Positions 1-6,731 of a DNA stretch of 13,091 nucleotides are shown here, one piece after another; within the stretch, counting starts at the first letter, position 1, and each line of letters begins with the position of its first letter. Position numbers and translations under genes: made by a program. This DNA comes from Phenylobacterium sp. (lineage in GTDB: Bacteria > Pseudomonadota > Alphaproteobacteria > Caulobacterales > Caulobacteraceae): NCBI GenBank assembly GCA_028291285.1, contig JAQGIJ010000028.1:1-13091 (forward strand). Direction: 5' to 3'. The notes beneath the pieces were generated by a model. That model ran no database searches and was not told where the DNA came from. It saw nothing but the letters and a program-made list of their open reading frames with translations.

Positions 1-378
1 GTCGGCGGCGGGGAAGGCCTTCGAGCAGACCGACCAGGCGCCATGGTCGAAGCCCCAATCGTGGTCGAGCGTTGCGGGAACCGGCGCCAGCAATCGACGG
101 ATGCGGGCGGCCAGGCCGGGATCGCCCGGCGCCGGATAGCGGATGTCGAACAGGGCCTGGGGGAAGGCGCCGAAGTCGTGGATCGTCGGCGGCCGGACCT
201 GGCCGGTGACGCACACGCCGGTCGTACACCAGTGGCCGGAGATGACGACGATCGCCTTTGGGCGCGGCGCCTGGGCCCCGAGCCTCTGCCAGGTCCGGGT
301 CCAGTCGTTGTCACGCAGGGCGTTGAGCGGGGTGCCGTGGCCAAGGAACAGCACCGGCATCCGGGTGACAGGCTTCAT
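1..378 (-). CDS. ygiD: Class III extradiol dioxygenase, YgiD/4,5-DOPA dioxygenase type (3' end cut by window edge)
   Basis: Only the first 126 codons are inside the window. The product belongs to the LigB-superfamily class III ring-opening dioxygenases that use a metal (zinc or iron) to open a catechol ring next to the hydroxyls. It starts MKPVTRMPVLFLGHGTPLNA, and the protein carries SGHW near residues 47-50, IHDFGAFPQALFDIRYPAPG further on, and GFDHGAW near the cut. These match my memory of E. coli YgiD closely. His14 and His49 correspond to two of the metal-binding histidines of that family; the other two would lie beyond the edge. The ATG at 378 is preceded by AGGCGG about seven bases away. 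It starts 22 bases after the quinone oxidoreductase stop, so it is probably the next gene of the same operon. The family assignment is firm. The true substrate is not known, and the symbol reflects family resemblance only. Confidence 0.88.
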   Translation of the reverse strand, partial: MKPVTRMPVLFLGHGTPLNALRDNDWTRTWQRLGAQAPRPKAIVVISGHWCTTGVCVTGQVRPPTIHDFGAFPQALFDIRYPAPGDPGLAARIRRLLAPVPATLDHDWGFDHGAWSVCSKAFPAAD

Positions 379-400
379 GGAACGCCGCCTGCTGGCTTCC

Positions 401-1393
401 TCACGCGACCATCACGATCGAGCCGCTGGTCCTGCGCGCCTCGAAATCGGTGTGGGCGCGAACCGCCTCGGCCAGTGGATAGATGGCATGGGTCAGGCCC
501 GACAGGACGCCCTGGCCGATGGCCGCCAGCACCTCCTCGATCCTTTGCGCGTATTCGGCGGGGTCGGCGTTGTAGGTCGAGCCGCTGAACTTGGTCAGGT
601 AGTGGCCGTTGTGCTGCAGCATCACCGGATCGATCAGCGGCATGGCTCCCGCCGACTGGCCGAACGACACCATCGTCCCGTAGCGGCGCAGACAGTCGAA
701 GGACCGTGTGAACACATCGGCCCCGATGCTGTCGTAGACGACGTCGACGCCTCGGCCGCCGGTGATCTCCAGCGTGCGCGCGACGAAGTCCTGCTGGCCG
801 GTGACGATGACGTGGTCGCAGCCCTGGTCGCGCGCGCGCTCGGCCTTGGCCTCGGTGCTGACGGCGCCGATGACCACGGCGCCCAGGTGCTTGGCCCAGC
901 GGCTGAAGACCGATCCGACGCCGCCGGCCGCCGCGTGCAGCAGCACGATCTCGCCGGCCCTGATCCGGTGACAGCTTCGGATCAGGCCCTGGACGGTGAC
1001 GCCCTTGTAGAGCAGGCCCGCGGCGTCGATGTCGGAGACCCCGTCCGGCAGACGGCAGGCCTTGTCGGCGTCGAACAGCCGTACCTCGGCATAGCCGCCG
1101 AGCATCGAGGCGACGGCGTAACAGACCCGGTCGCCGGGCGAGAACCGCGTCACCCCGGGGCCGACGGCCTCGACCACGCCGGCGGCTTCCAGTCCGGGCG
1201 TGAAGGGGAAGGTAATGGCCGCCATGGCGTGTGGCGGGGCGGCGCCGCGACGCTTTTGCACGTCGCCGAAATTGACCCCGATGGCCGTCTGGCGGATGCG
1301 GATCTGGCGAGGACCGGGGGCGCCCGGGTCGAGGTCCACCAGCTGCATCACCTCCGGACCGCCGACTTGCGACACGAGGACGGTCATGGCCAT
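401..1393 (-). CDS. Quinone oxidoreductase-like MDR protein, paralogue 1 (330 aa)
   Basis: This is a zinc-independent medium-chain dehydrogenase/reductase of the NADPH:quinone oxidoreductase family, expected to reduce quinones or activated enones with NADPH in the cytoplasm. It has the N-terminal GroES-like half (IGVNFGDVQKRRG near 38-50, PFTPGLEAAGVVE near 63-75, GDRV near 87-90) and a Rossmann half with HAAAGGVGS at 153-161. No structural-zinc cysteine cluster is present. The ATG at 1393 is chosen over the ATG at 1387 because it makes the N-terminus collinear with the paralogue at 2554-3549; no convincing Shine-Dalgarno decides between them. The two paralogues share long stretches, including HYLTKFSG and VDVV, and look more than half identical by eye. 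It lies 110 bases downstream of the reductase gene and 22 bases before the YgiD-type gene. The substrate is unknown. Confidence 0.9.
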   Translation of the reverse strand: MAMTVLVSQVGGPEVMQLVDLDPGAPGPRQIRIRQTAIGVNFGDVQKRRGAAPPHAMAAITFPFTPGLEAAGVVEAVGPGVTRFSPGDRVCYAVASMLGGYAEVRLFDADKACRLPDGVSDIDAAGLLYKGVTVQGLIRSCHRIRAGEIVLLHAAAGGVGSVFSRWAKHLGAVVIGAVSTEAKAERARDQGCDHVIVTGQQDFVARTLEITGGRGVDVVYDSIGADVFTRSFDCLRRYGTMVSFGQSAGAMPLIDPVMLQHNGHYLTKFSGSTYNADPAEYAQRIEEVLAAIGQGVLSGLTHAIYPLAEAVRAHTDFEARRTSGSIVMVA

Positions 1394-1401
1394 CGGGAGG
1401 T

Positions 1402-1422
1402 ATCCCAGGGTTCCGTGACAGG
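1402..1422. repeat. Copy 1 of a 21-base imperfect direct repeat upstream of quinone oxidoreductase 1
   Basis: This 21-base segment matches 2512-2532 at 18 of 21 positions in the same orientation; the shared core is CAGGGTYCCGTGRCAGG. It ends eight bases before the quinone oxidoreductase 1 start codon. The other copy lies upstream of the reductase gene. It could be a shared control site or a leftover of the duplication that produced the two quinone oxidoreductases. Its function is not shown by the sequence. Confidence 0.5.
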
Positions 1423-1503
1423 CAGGATTGCGCGACCGCGAACCTAGGCAGATGCCGCGCACCGGTCTTGTGTGCTGAAGCCCGTTCTCTTGGCCGGAGT
1501 CCG

Positions 1504-2475
1504 CTAGAGGTCGAGCACCAGGCGATCCGACAGCGAGCCGGAGCAGCAGATCATCATCGTCTGGTTGGAACCGCGCTCTGCGTCGCTCAACACCGCGTCC
1601 CGATGGTCCGGGACGCCCGAGACCACGGTCGTCTCGCAGGAGCCGCAGACGCCCTCGCGGCAGGAATAGGCGGCGTTCAGGCCGGCGCTCTTCAGGGCCT
1701 CGAGGATCGTCTCGCCCGGTTGCACCTCGATCTCGCGCTTGCTCCTGGCGAGGACCACGGTGAAGCCGCCGTCGGCGGCCGCCGGGGCGGCGGCGGTGAA
1801 GCGCTCGAAATGGACGAACTGCGCCGCCAGGCCCGCGCAGGCCTGCCGGAAGGACTCGATCATGCCGCTCGGGCCGCAGCAGTAGAAGTGCGAGCCTGGT
1901 GGCGCGTCCCAGACGAGGTCGCCGACGTCGAGCCGCCGGCCGCCGTCGGCGCAGCTGAAATAGGTGTGGGCGCGGTCGCCCGCGAGCGCCTCGATATCCT
2001 CGATCAGGGCCGCGGCGCGACGCTCGCGGGCGCCGTAATGCAGCACCCAGGACCGGCCCAGGGCCGACAATTGCTGGGCCATGCTCCACAGGGGGGTGAT
2101 GCCGATCCCCCCGGCGATCAGCACCGAGTGTCTCGCCGTCTCGTCGAGACCGAAATGGCTGCGCGGCGCGCTGACCGGCAGGAGGTCGCCTTCCTTGACG
2201 TTCTCGTGCAGCCAGGCCGAGCCGCCGCGGCTGGCGGGCGCGCGGGCGACGGCGATGACGTAGCGATGGCGGTCCTGCTGGCCGTTGATCAGGGAATATT
2301 GCCGGATCAACCCGCCGCCGAGCGCCAGGTCGATATGGGCTCCGGCGCGGAACGGCGGCAGCTCGCCGCCGTCCGGCGCCGCCAGCTCGAGCACACGGAT
2401 CTCCTCGCCGTCTTCCCGGATGCGGTCCACGCGCAGGGATCGGGGCCCGCCGTCCATCAACGCCATCCCGGGCAC
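1504..2475 (-). CDS. PDR/VanB-type ferredoxin reductase of a Rieske oxygenase system (323 aa)
   Basis: This is a phthalate dioxygenase reductase/VanB-family electron-transfer protein. It takes electrons from NAD(P)H through a flavin and a C-terminal plant-type 2Fe-2S centre to a terminal oxygenase. Visible parts are the flavin-binding RQYSL at 58-62, the nucleotide-binding GGIGITPLWSM at 122-132, YCCGPSGM at 198-205, and the iron-sulfur ligands C272-x4-C277-x2-C280 with C310 about thirty residues later. The length is normal for the family. The start is uncertain: GTG at 2475 gives the longest protein, but in-frame ATGs at 2466 and 2457 are equally plausible and none has a clear ribosome site. 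The stop is TAG. It is the only electron donor in the window, so it most likely serves the Rieske oxygenase at 9425-10609, although seven genes lie between them. No separate ferredoxin gene is seen, which fits a two-component system. Confidence 0.93.
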   Translation of the reverse strand: MPGMALMDGGPRSLRVDRIREDGEEIRVLELAAPDGGELPPFRAGAHIDLALGGGLIRQYSLINGQQDRHRYVIAVARAPASRGGSAWLHENVKEGDLLPVSAPRSHFGLDETARHSVLIAGGIGITPLWSMAQQLSALGRSWVLHYGARERRAAALIEDIEALAGDRAHTYFSCADGGRRLDVGDLVWDAPPGSHFYCCGPSGMIESFRQACAGLAAQFVHFERFTAAAPAAADGGFTVVLARSKREIEVQPGETILEALKSAGLNAAYSCREGVCGSCETTVVSGVPDHRDAVLSDAERGSNQTMMICCSGSLSDRLVLDL

Positions 2476-2511
2476 GCCGGGAGGCGGGCGCCGGTCCAGT
2501 CAGGGCGGAGC

Positions 2512-2532
2512 ATCACAGGGTCCCGTGGCAGG
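2512..2532. repeat. Copy 2 of the 21-base imperfect direct repeat, upstream of the reductase gene
   Basis: This is the partner of 1402-1422, with 18 of 21 bases identical. It sits in the 78-base gap between the stop of quinone oxidoreductase 2 and the reductase start. On the minus strand TTGACC lies at the upstream edge (2536-2531) and could be a -35 box, but no good -10 lies 17 bases later. A control role is therefore only a suggestion. Confidence 0.5.
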
Positions 2533-2553
2533 TCAAGTTTGCGGCCGCGCGGA

Positions 2554-3549
2554 TCAGGGGATCAGGACGAGGGAGCCGACCGTACGCCGGTTCTCCAGGT
2601 CGTCGTGCGCCCTGGCGACGTCGGCCAGCGCGTATTCGCTGTGGTTGTCCAGGTCGAAGACGCCGTCCAGCATGGCCGCCAGCACCTCGCGCGCCCGAGC
2701 CTGGTATTCGCCGGCGTCCTCGTTGTAGGTCCCGCCCGAGAACTTGGTCAGGTAGTGCCCGCGGTGCTGCAGCTCGACCGGATCGAAGGGCGGCGGCAGG
2801 CCCGCAGCCTGGCCGAAGGAGACCAGCATCCCGTACTTCTTCAGCGCGCCGAGCGAGCGCAGGAAGAAGTCGGCGCCGACGCCATCGAAGACCACGTCCA
2901 CGCCGCGGTTGTTGGTGATGTCCTGCGTGCGGGCGACGAAGTCCTCCTGCGCGTGGACGATGACGTGGGCGCAGCCGTTGCTCCTGGCCTTGTCGACTTT
3001 GCTCTCGGCGCTCACCGTGCCGATCACCGTGGCGCCGACGTGGCTCGCCCAGCGCGACAGGATGGAGCCGATGCCGCCGGCGGCCGCGTGCAGCAGGATT
3101 ACGTCGCCAGCCTTCACCGGATAGCACTGCCGCAGCATCCCCTGGACGGTGATGGCCTGATAGAGCAGGGCGGCGGATTGCACGTCGGTGACGCCCGAAG
3201 GCAGCTTGAAGACGCGGTCGGCCGGGAAAAGCCGCGCCTCCGCATAGGCGCCGACCGTGAAGGAGGCCGAGGCGTAGCCCACCCGGTCGCCCGGCTTGAA
3301 CTGCTGCACGCCCAGCCCCGTCTCCTCGATGACGCCGACGCCCTCCAGCCCGGGGGTGAATGGATGCGGCAGCTTGGCCATGGAGTGGGGCGGCGCGGTG
3401 CCGCGGCGATAGTGGATGTCGCCGAAGTTCACGCCGATGGCGGTGTGGCGGATGCGGACTTCGCCGGGCCCGGGCTTGCCCAGGTCCACGTCGACCAGCT
3501 TCATGACCTCGGGCGGGCCATATTCTGTCACCAGGACGGTCTTGGTCAC
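2554..3549 (-). CDS. Quinone oxidoreductase-like MDR protein, paralogue 2 (331 aa)
   Basis: This is a second NADPH:quinone oxidoreductase-family protein with the same architecture as the one at 401-1393: IGVNFGDIHYRRG near 38-50, PFTPGLEGVGVIEE near 63-76 and the Rossmann loop HAAAGGIGS near 154-162, with no zinc-cysteine cluster. The start is the GTG at 3549. AAGGAG at 3562-3557 lies seven bases upstream, and the start overlaps the stop of the DUF35 gene by four bases (GTGA), which indicates translational coupling. A longer reading frame upstream only runs antisense-free through the DUF35 gene in the wrong frame and lacks family sequence. It probably reduces an enone or quinone intermediate made by the upstream enzymes. 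Whether the two copies are redundant or act on different intermediates cannot be read from the sequence. Confidence 0.92.
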   Translation of the reverse strand: MTKTVLVTEYGPPEVMKLVDVDLGKPGPGEVRIRHTAIGVNFGDIHYRRGTAPPHSMAKLPHPFTPGLEGVGVIEETGLGVQQFKPGDRVGYASASFTVGAYAEARLFPADRVFKLPSGVTDVQSAALLYQAITVQGMLRQCYPVKAGDVILLHAAAGGIGSILSRWASHVGATVIGTVSAESKVDKARSNGCAHVIVHAQEDFVARTQDITNNRGVDVVFDGVGADFFLRSLGALKKYGMLVSFGQAAGLPPPFDPVELQHRGHYLTKFSGGTYNEDAGEYQARAREVLAAMLDGVFDLDNHSEYALADVARAHDDLENRRTVGSLVLIP

Positions 3550-3971
3550 GCGTCGTCTCCTTTGTCGGCTCGAATGGCTTGCGGAATGGGCGGCCCGCCC
3601 GGCAGGACGGCCGCGAAATGGATCCGGACCCGGTCGCCGGGCCGGGGCGCGTCGTCCGCCTCGGGCGCAGCCACGTGCGCCATGAGGCGCGGCCCGCCGG
3701 AGAGCTCGACCAGCGCGATCCCGTAGGGCATCAGCGGCCCGAACGCCTTCAGGAACGGCCGGCGGTAGACGACCATGCTCAGCGCCTCGCCCGCGGCATC
3801 GGCGCCACGCCACGCCACGGCCCCACCGGTCACGAACGGGCTGATCGGGCTCGGCGGCCAGAAGGCGCGGCCGGTCGCCACGCAGTGCGGCAGCACGAGC
3901 TCGTCCCGAGCCGCGGCCTCCCAGAAGGGCGCGTTCAATCTGTTGACGATGGGCTCCAGGGTCTCGCCCAT
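3546..3971 (-). CDS. DUF35 / acyl-CoA-associated OB-fold protein with degenerate zinc ribbon (141 aa)
   Basis: This is a small DUF35-type protein (rubredoxin-like zinc ribbon followed by an OB fold), the usual partner of SCP-x/Ltp-type thiolase-fold enzymes, in which it helps bind the acyl-CoA. Family marks are NAPFWEAAARDELVLPHC near 13-30, the FWPP segment near 37-40, YRRPF near 69-73 and PYGIALVELSGGPRLMAHV near 82-100. The zinc ribbon normally has four cysteines in two pairs. Here only Cys30 remains, with Thr or Gly at the second site and SPISPF where a CPxC pair is expected. It starts one base after the thiolase-fold gene's stop (TGA, one base, ATG) and its stop overlaps the next start, so the pair is almost certainly co-translated and forms a complex. 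The family call is good. Loss of zinc binding is inferred. Confidence 0.85.
   Translation of the reverse strand: MGETLEPIVNRLNAPFWEAAARDELVLPHCVATGRAFWPPSPISPFVTGGAVAWRGADAAGEALSMVVYRRPFLKAFGPLMPYGIALVELSGGPRLMAHVAAPEADDAPRPGDRVRIHFAAVLPGGPPIPQAIRADKGDDA
3557..3562 (-). promoter_or_regulatory. Ribosome binding site deciding the GTG start of quinone oxidoreductase 2
   Basis: AAGGAG on the minus strand lies seven bases before the GTG at 3549, inside the last codons of the DUF35 gene. It supports the short 331-residue protein over the 419-residue open frame. Confidence 0.75.
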
Positions 3972-3972
3972 C

Positions 3973-5154
3973 TCAGCCCCGCTCGAAGGCTAGGGCGTCG
4001 CCGCCGATCGTCGCCCAAAGCGCGCGGCGGGCGCCCGGCACCTGGCGCGGCCCGGCCTCGCCGCGAAGCTGGACGATCAGCTCGCGCACCTGGCCCCAGC
4101 CGTTGACCTGCGCCTGCGAAAGCTGGCCCCCCGCCGTGTTCGTCGGGGTCTCCCCGCGAAGGCCGATCCGCCCGCCCTGGATCCAGTCGAGGCCTTCGCC
4201 GGGCGGGGCGAAGCCGAAGTCCTCCAGGGTGTAGAGGGCCAGCGGGGAGAAGGAGTCGTAGACGCCCAGCACATCCACCGTCTCGGGCGTGAGGCCAGCC
4301 TGCGCGTAGGCCGGCTGGCCCCTGGCCTGCGCCTGGGTCAGGCGCACGCGGCTCTGCTGCGACATGCCAAGGCCATGCGGGGCGAAGATGAAGCTGTCGC
4401 GGCTGGCCTGCAGGCCCTGCGCGCCGGTGATCCAGACGGGCCGCTGGGGGGCTGCGGCCAGGGGCTTGGCCGCGATGATCACGCACACGGCGCCGTCGCC
4501 GACCAGCGAGCAGTCGAACAGGCGCAGCGGCTCGACGATCGGCCGGGCGCGCAGATAGTCCGCGGCGGTCATCGGCGTATCGCGCATGACCGCGTCTTCG
4601 GTGAGGTGGGCGTGCTGGCGGAAGGCGAGGGGGATGGCGGCCAGCTTCTCCCGGTCCTGGCCGTAGCGGCGGCAGTAGAGGTCGAAGGCCATGGCGGCGC
4701 CGGCCACCGGCGAGGCCATGCCCAGATGGCCTTCTTCGCCGTGCGGGCCGCCGTTCTCCCGGAACTGCTCGAAGAAGAAGGGATTGTCGGCCTCGCCGAT
4801 GCGGCCGAGGTCGGAATTCTTCATCGCCAGCAGACAGGCCACGCGGGTGGCGAGGCCCGAGGCGACGGCCATGACCGCGTGGGTCAGCACCGTCGCGGTG
4901 AAGCGGCCGTGGGCCCAGGTCTGGCTGCAGTAGCTCAGGTTCAGGCCGAAGGTCTGGGCGACCACGTCGTAATCCGCGCCGCGCGGCGAGCCGATCTGCA
5001 CCGCCAAGCCGTCGAGGGCCTCCTTCTCCAGGCCCGCATCCCCGAGGGCGGCGGTCAGCGCCTGGCCGGCGAGCTGAAGGACCGAGGCGTCCGGGTCGCG
5101 GACGAAGGTGCTGGCGCCCACGCCCACGACCGCCGCCTTGCCGGAGAGGCTCAC
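3973..5154 (-). CDS. Thiolase-fold protein, SCP-x/Ltp2 type, probable CoA-ester retro-aldolase or thiolase (393 aa)
   Basis: This is a thiolase-superfamily protein of the lipid-transfer (SCP-x) branch, normally about 390 residues. It begins with AAVVGVGASTF near 7-17. Later it has FDCSLVGDGAVCVIIA near 213-228, VYDSFSP at 298-304 and NTAGGQLSQ near 339-347. At the position where true thiolases carry the nucleophilic cysteine, in the helix ending AVASG near 96-100, I see WAHGRF with no cysteine. The histidine-containing motif near the C-terminus is also replaced by NTAGG. That pattern fits Ltp2-type steroid-side-chain aldolases, which work with a DUF35 partner and use tyrosines; Tyr299 is a candidate. 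The start is the GTG at 5154, which overlaps the acyl-CoA synthetase stop by four bases. The DUF35 gene follows directly. Fold and partnership are firm; aldolase versus thiolase is inference. Confidence 0.9.
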   Translation of the reverse strand: MSLSGKAAVVGVGASTFVRDPDASVLQLAGQALTAALGDAGLEKEALDGLAVQIGSPRGADYDVVAQTFGLNLSYCSQTWAHGRFTATVLTHAVMAVASGLATRVACLLAMKNSDLGRIGEADNPFFFEQFRENGGPHGEEGHLGMASPVAGAAMAFDLYCRRYGQDREKLAAIPLAFRQHAHLTEDAVMRDTPMTAADYLRARPIVEPLRLFDCSLVGDGAVCVIIAAKPLAAAPQRPVWITGAQGLQASRDSFIFAPHGLGMSQQSRVRLTQAQARGQPAYAQAGLTPETVDVLGVYDSFSPLALYTLEDFGFAPPGEGLDWIQGGRIGLRGETPTNTAGGQLSQAQVNGWGQVRELIVQLRGEAGPRQVPGARRALWATIGGDALAFERG

Positions 5155-6731
5155 AGCCCGAGCTCCCGGCGCGCCTCGGCGGCGAGCGTGTGCTTGGCCA
5201 CCTTGCCGCTGGCCAGTCTCGGCAGCTGGTCTTCGCTACGGAAGAAGATGTGGTGCGGCGTCTTGAACGAGGCGGCGGTCTCGCGCACGTAGCTCTTGAG
5301 CGAGGCCTCCGAGACCGGATGGGCCGCATCGACGAAGGCCACGATCCGCTCGCCCAGCACCGGATCCGCCACACCCACGACGAAGGCGTCGCGAACGTCC
5401 GGATGGGCGGCGATGAGCTGCTCCACCTCCATCGGCGAGATGTTGATCCCGCCGCTCTTGATCACTTCCTTCAGGCGGGCGTGGAAGATGAACCGGCCGT
5501 CACCGTCGAACGAGCCCAGATCGCCGGTGTCGAAGAAGCCGTCGGGGCGGAGCACCTTCTGCGTCTCGACCGGATTGTTGAGGTAGCCGGGCGTGGTGTG
5601 GCCGCGCACGAGGACCAGGCCGATCGCGCCCTGCGGCAGGCGCGCGCCGGTGTCCGGATCGACGACGACCATCTCCATCCCCGGCACCGGCAGCCCATCG
5701 GTGGCGAGCTTCACCTCCACGGGGTCGTCGGCCAGGCCCACCGTGGCGTTGCCGTAGGTCTCGGTCAGGCCGTAGGCCGGCACGGCCCGACGGATGCCGA
5801 GCTCCAGCAGGGTCATCCGCTTGTACTCGGTCATGGTGCCGGCGTTGCCCTTGACGAGGGAGCCGATCTTCCGCTGGGCGTAGTCCGGATGGTCGAGGAT
5901 CGCCCGGGTCATGTTGCCGGTGCCGTAGTAGACCGTCGCCTCCGTACGGCGGACCGTCTCGATCGCGCGCCCGGCCTCGAAGGCGCCCTGCAGGACGATG
6001 CTGGCGCCGGCGGTGAGCGCGGCGGGCAGGGCGTTGGTCGCGCCCAGGGCGTAGAACAGCGGCGAGGCGATCCACACCCGGTCCTCGGGACCGATCTCCC
6101 GCCGCTGGCCGAGCTCGAAGCCGTTCTCCACCACGCCGCGGTGCGCCAGCCTGACGCCCTTGGGCTCGGCGGTGCTGCCGGAGGTGTAGAGGACGAGCGC
6201 GGTGGCTTCGGGGTCGGCGTGGGCGGCCGCAAGGGTCTCGGCGCCGACGCCCTCGCCCGCGGCGATGAAGTCGGACCAGGAGAGCGCGCCGGCGATCGGA
6301 TCCGAGGTGAAGACGAGATGGCGCAGCTCCGGAAGCTCCGGGCGCAGCGCCTCCAGCACCTCGCCGTAGTCGGTCTTCAGGAAGCGGCGGGCGGCGACGA
6401 TCACCGAGAGGCCGCAGTGCGCGGCCGTCCACTTGAGCTCGCCGGCCTTGTACCAGGTGTTGAGCGGCACGAAGCCGGCGCCGGCCAGGCCGGCGGCCAG
6501 GTCCATGACCACGAAATCCGGCTCGTTGCCGAGGACCACGCCGATCCGGTCGCCGCGCTTCACCCCCAGCCCGAGGAGGCCCTTCGCCGCGGCGACGGCG
6601 CGCGCGTAGAGCTCGCCGTAGGAGACGCAGCGGTCCTCGTAGAAGATGGCCGGGGCCGCCGGGCGCGCGTGCGCCGTCTCGGCGACGACCGCGGCCAGGG
6701 TCTTGCCCGCCGGGCGGATCGCCTGGGTCAT
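5151..6731 (-). CDS. Acyl-CoA synthetase, class I adenylate-forming (526 aa)
   Basis: This is an ATP-dependent CoA ligase that activates a carboxylic acid as an acyl-adenylate and then a CoA thioester. Motifs in order are LYTSGSTAEPKGV at 181-193 (phosphate loop), AYGLTETYGNATVG near 319-332, the hinge region FFDTGDLGSFDGDGRF at 399-414 followed by KEVIKSGGINISPMEVE near 421-437, and the C-terminal LASGKVAK with the probable catalytic Lys510. The length is typical. The ATG at 6731 overlaps the upstream gene's stop by four bases (ATGA), and this gene's stop overlaps the thiolase-fold start (GTGA). Together with the thiolase-fold/DUF35 pair it suggests CoA-dependent side-chain or ring-fragment breakdown. 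No acyl-CoA dehydrogenase or enoyl-CoA hydratase lies in the window. The specific acid cannot be named from sequence alone. Confidence 0.95.
   Translation of the reverse strand: MTQAIRPAGKTLAAVVAETAHARPAAPAIFYEDRCVSYGELYARAVAAAKGLLGLGVKRGDRIGVVLGNEPDFVVMDLAAGLAGAGFVPLNTWYKAGELKWTAAHCGLSVIVAARRFLKTDYGEVLEALRPELPELRHLVFTSDPIAGALSWSDFIAAGEGVGAETLAAAHADPEATALVLYTSGSTAEPKGVRLAHRGVVENGFELGQRREIGPEDRVWIASPLFYALGATNALPAALTAGASIVLQGAFEAGRAIETVRRTEATVYYGTGNMTRAILDHPDYAQRKIGSLVKGNAGTMTEYKRMTLLELGIRRAVPAYGLTETYGNATVGLADDPVEVKLATDGLPVPGMEMVVVDPDTGARLPQGAIGLVLVRGHTTPGYLNNPVETQKVLRPDGFFDTGDLGSFDGDGRFIFHARLKEVIKSGGINISPMEVEQLIAAHPDVRDAFVVGVADPVLGERIVAFVDAAHPVSEASLKSYVRETAASFKTPHHIFFRSEDQLPRLASGKVAKHTLAAEARRELGL

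Noticed and set aside
1443..1448. CCTAGG palindrome in the 110-base gap before quinone oxidoreductase 1
   Set aside because: A six-base palindrome alone is expected by chance and has no partner copy or flanking dyad.
1394..2089. Extension of quinone oxidoreductase 1 to a 562-codon fusion
   Set aside because: The extra N-terminal part is the reductase gene read in a wrong frame. The family N-terminus begins at 1393 and is collinear with the paralogue.
1468..3726. Very long plus-strand open frame (752 codons), with similar long plus-strand frames at 143-1447, 4375-5292, 5190-6776, 8430-9464, 9572-10639 and 11874-12749
   Set aside because: They run antisense to well-supported enzyme genes, are rich in Ala, Gly, Arg, His and Asp without family motifs, and arise from the lack of stop codons in GC-rich DNA.
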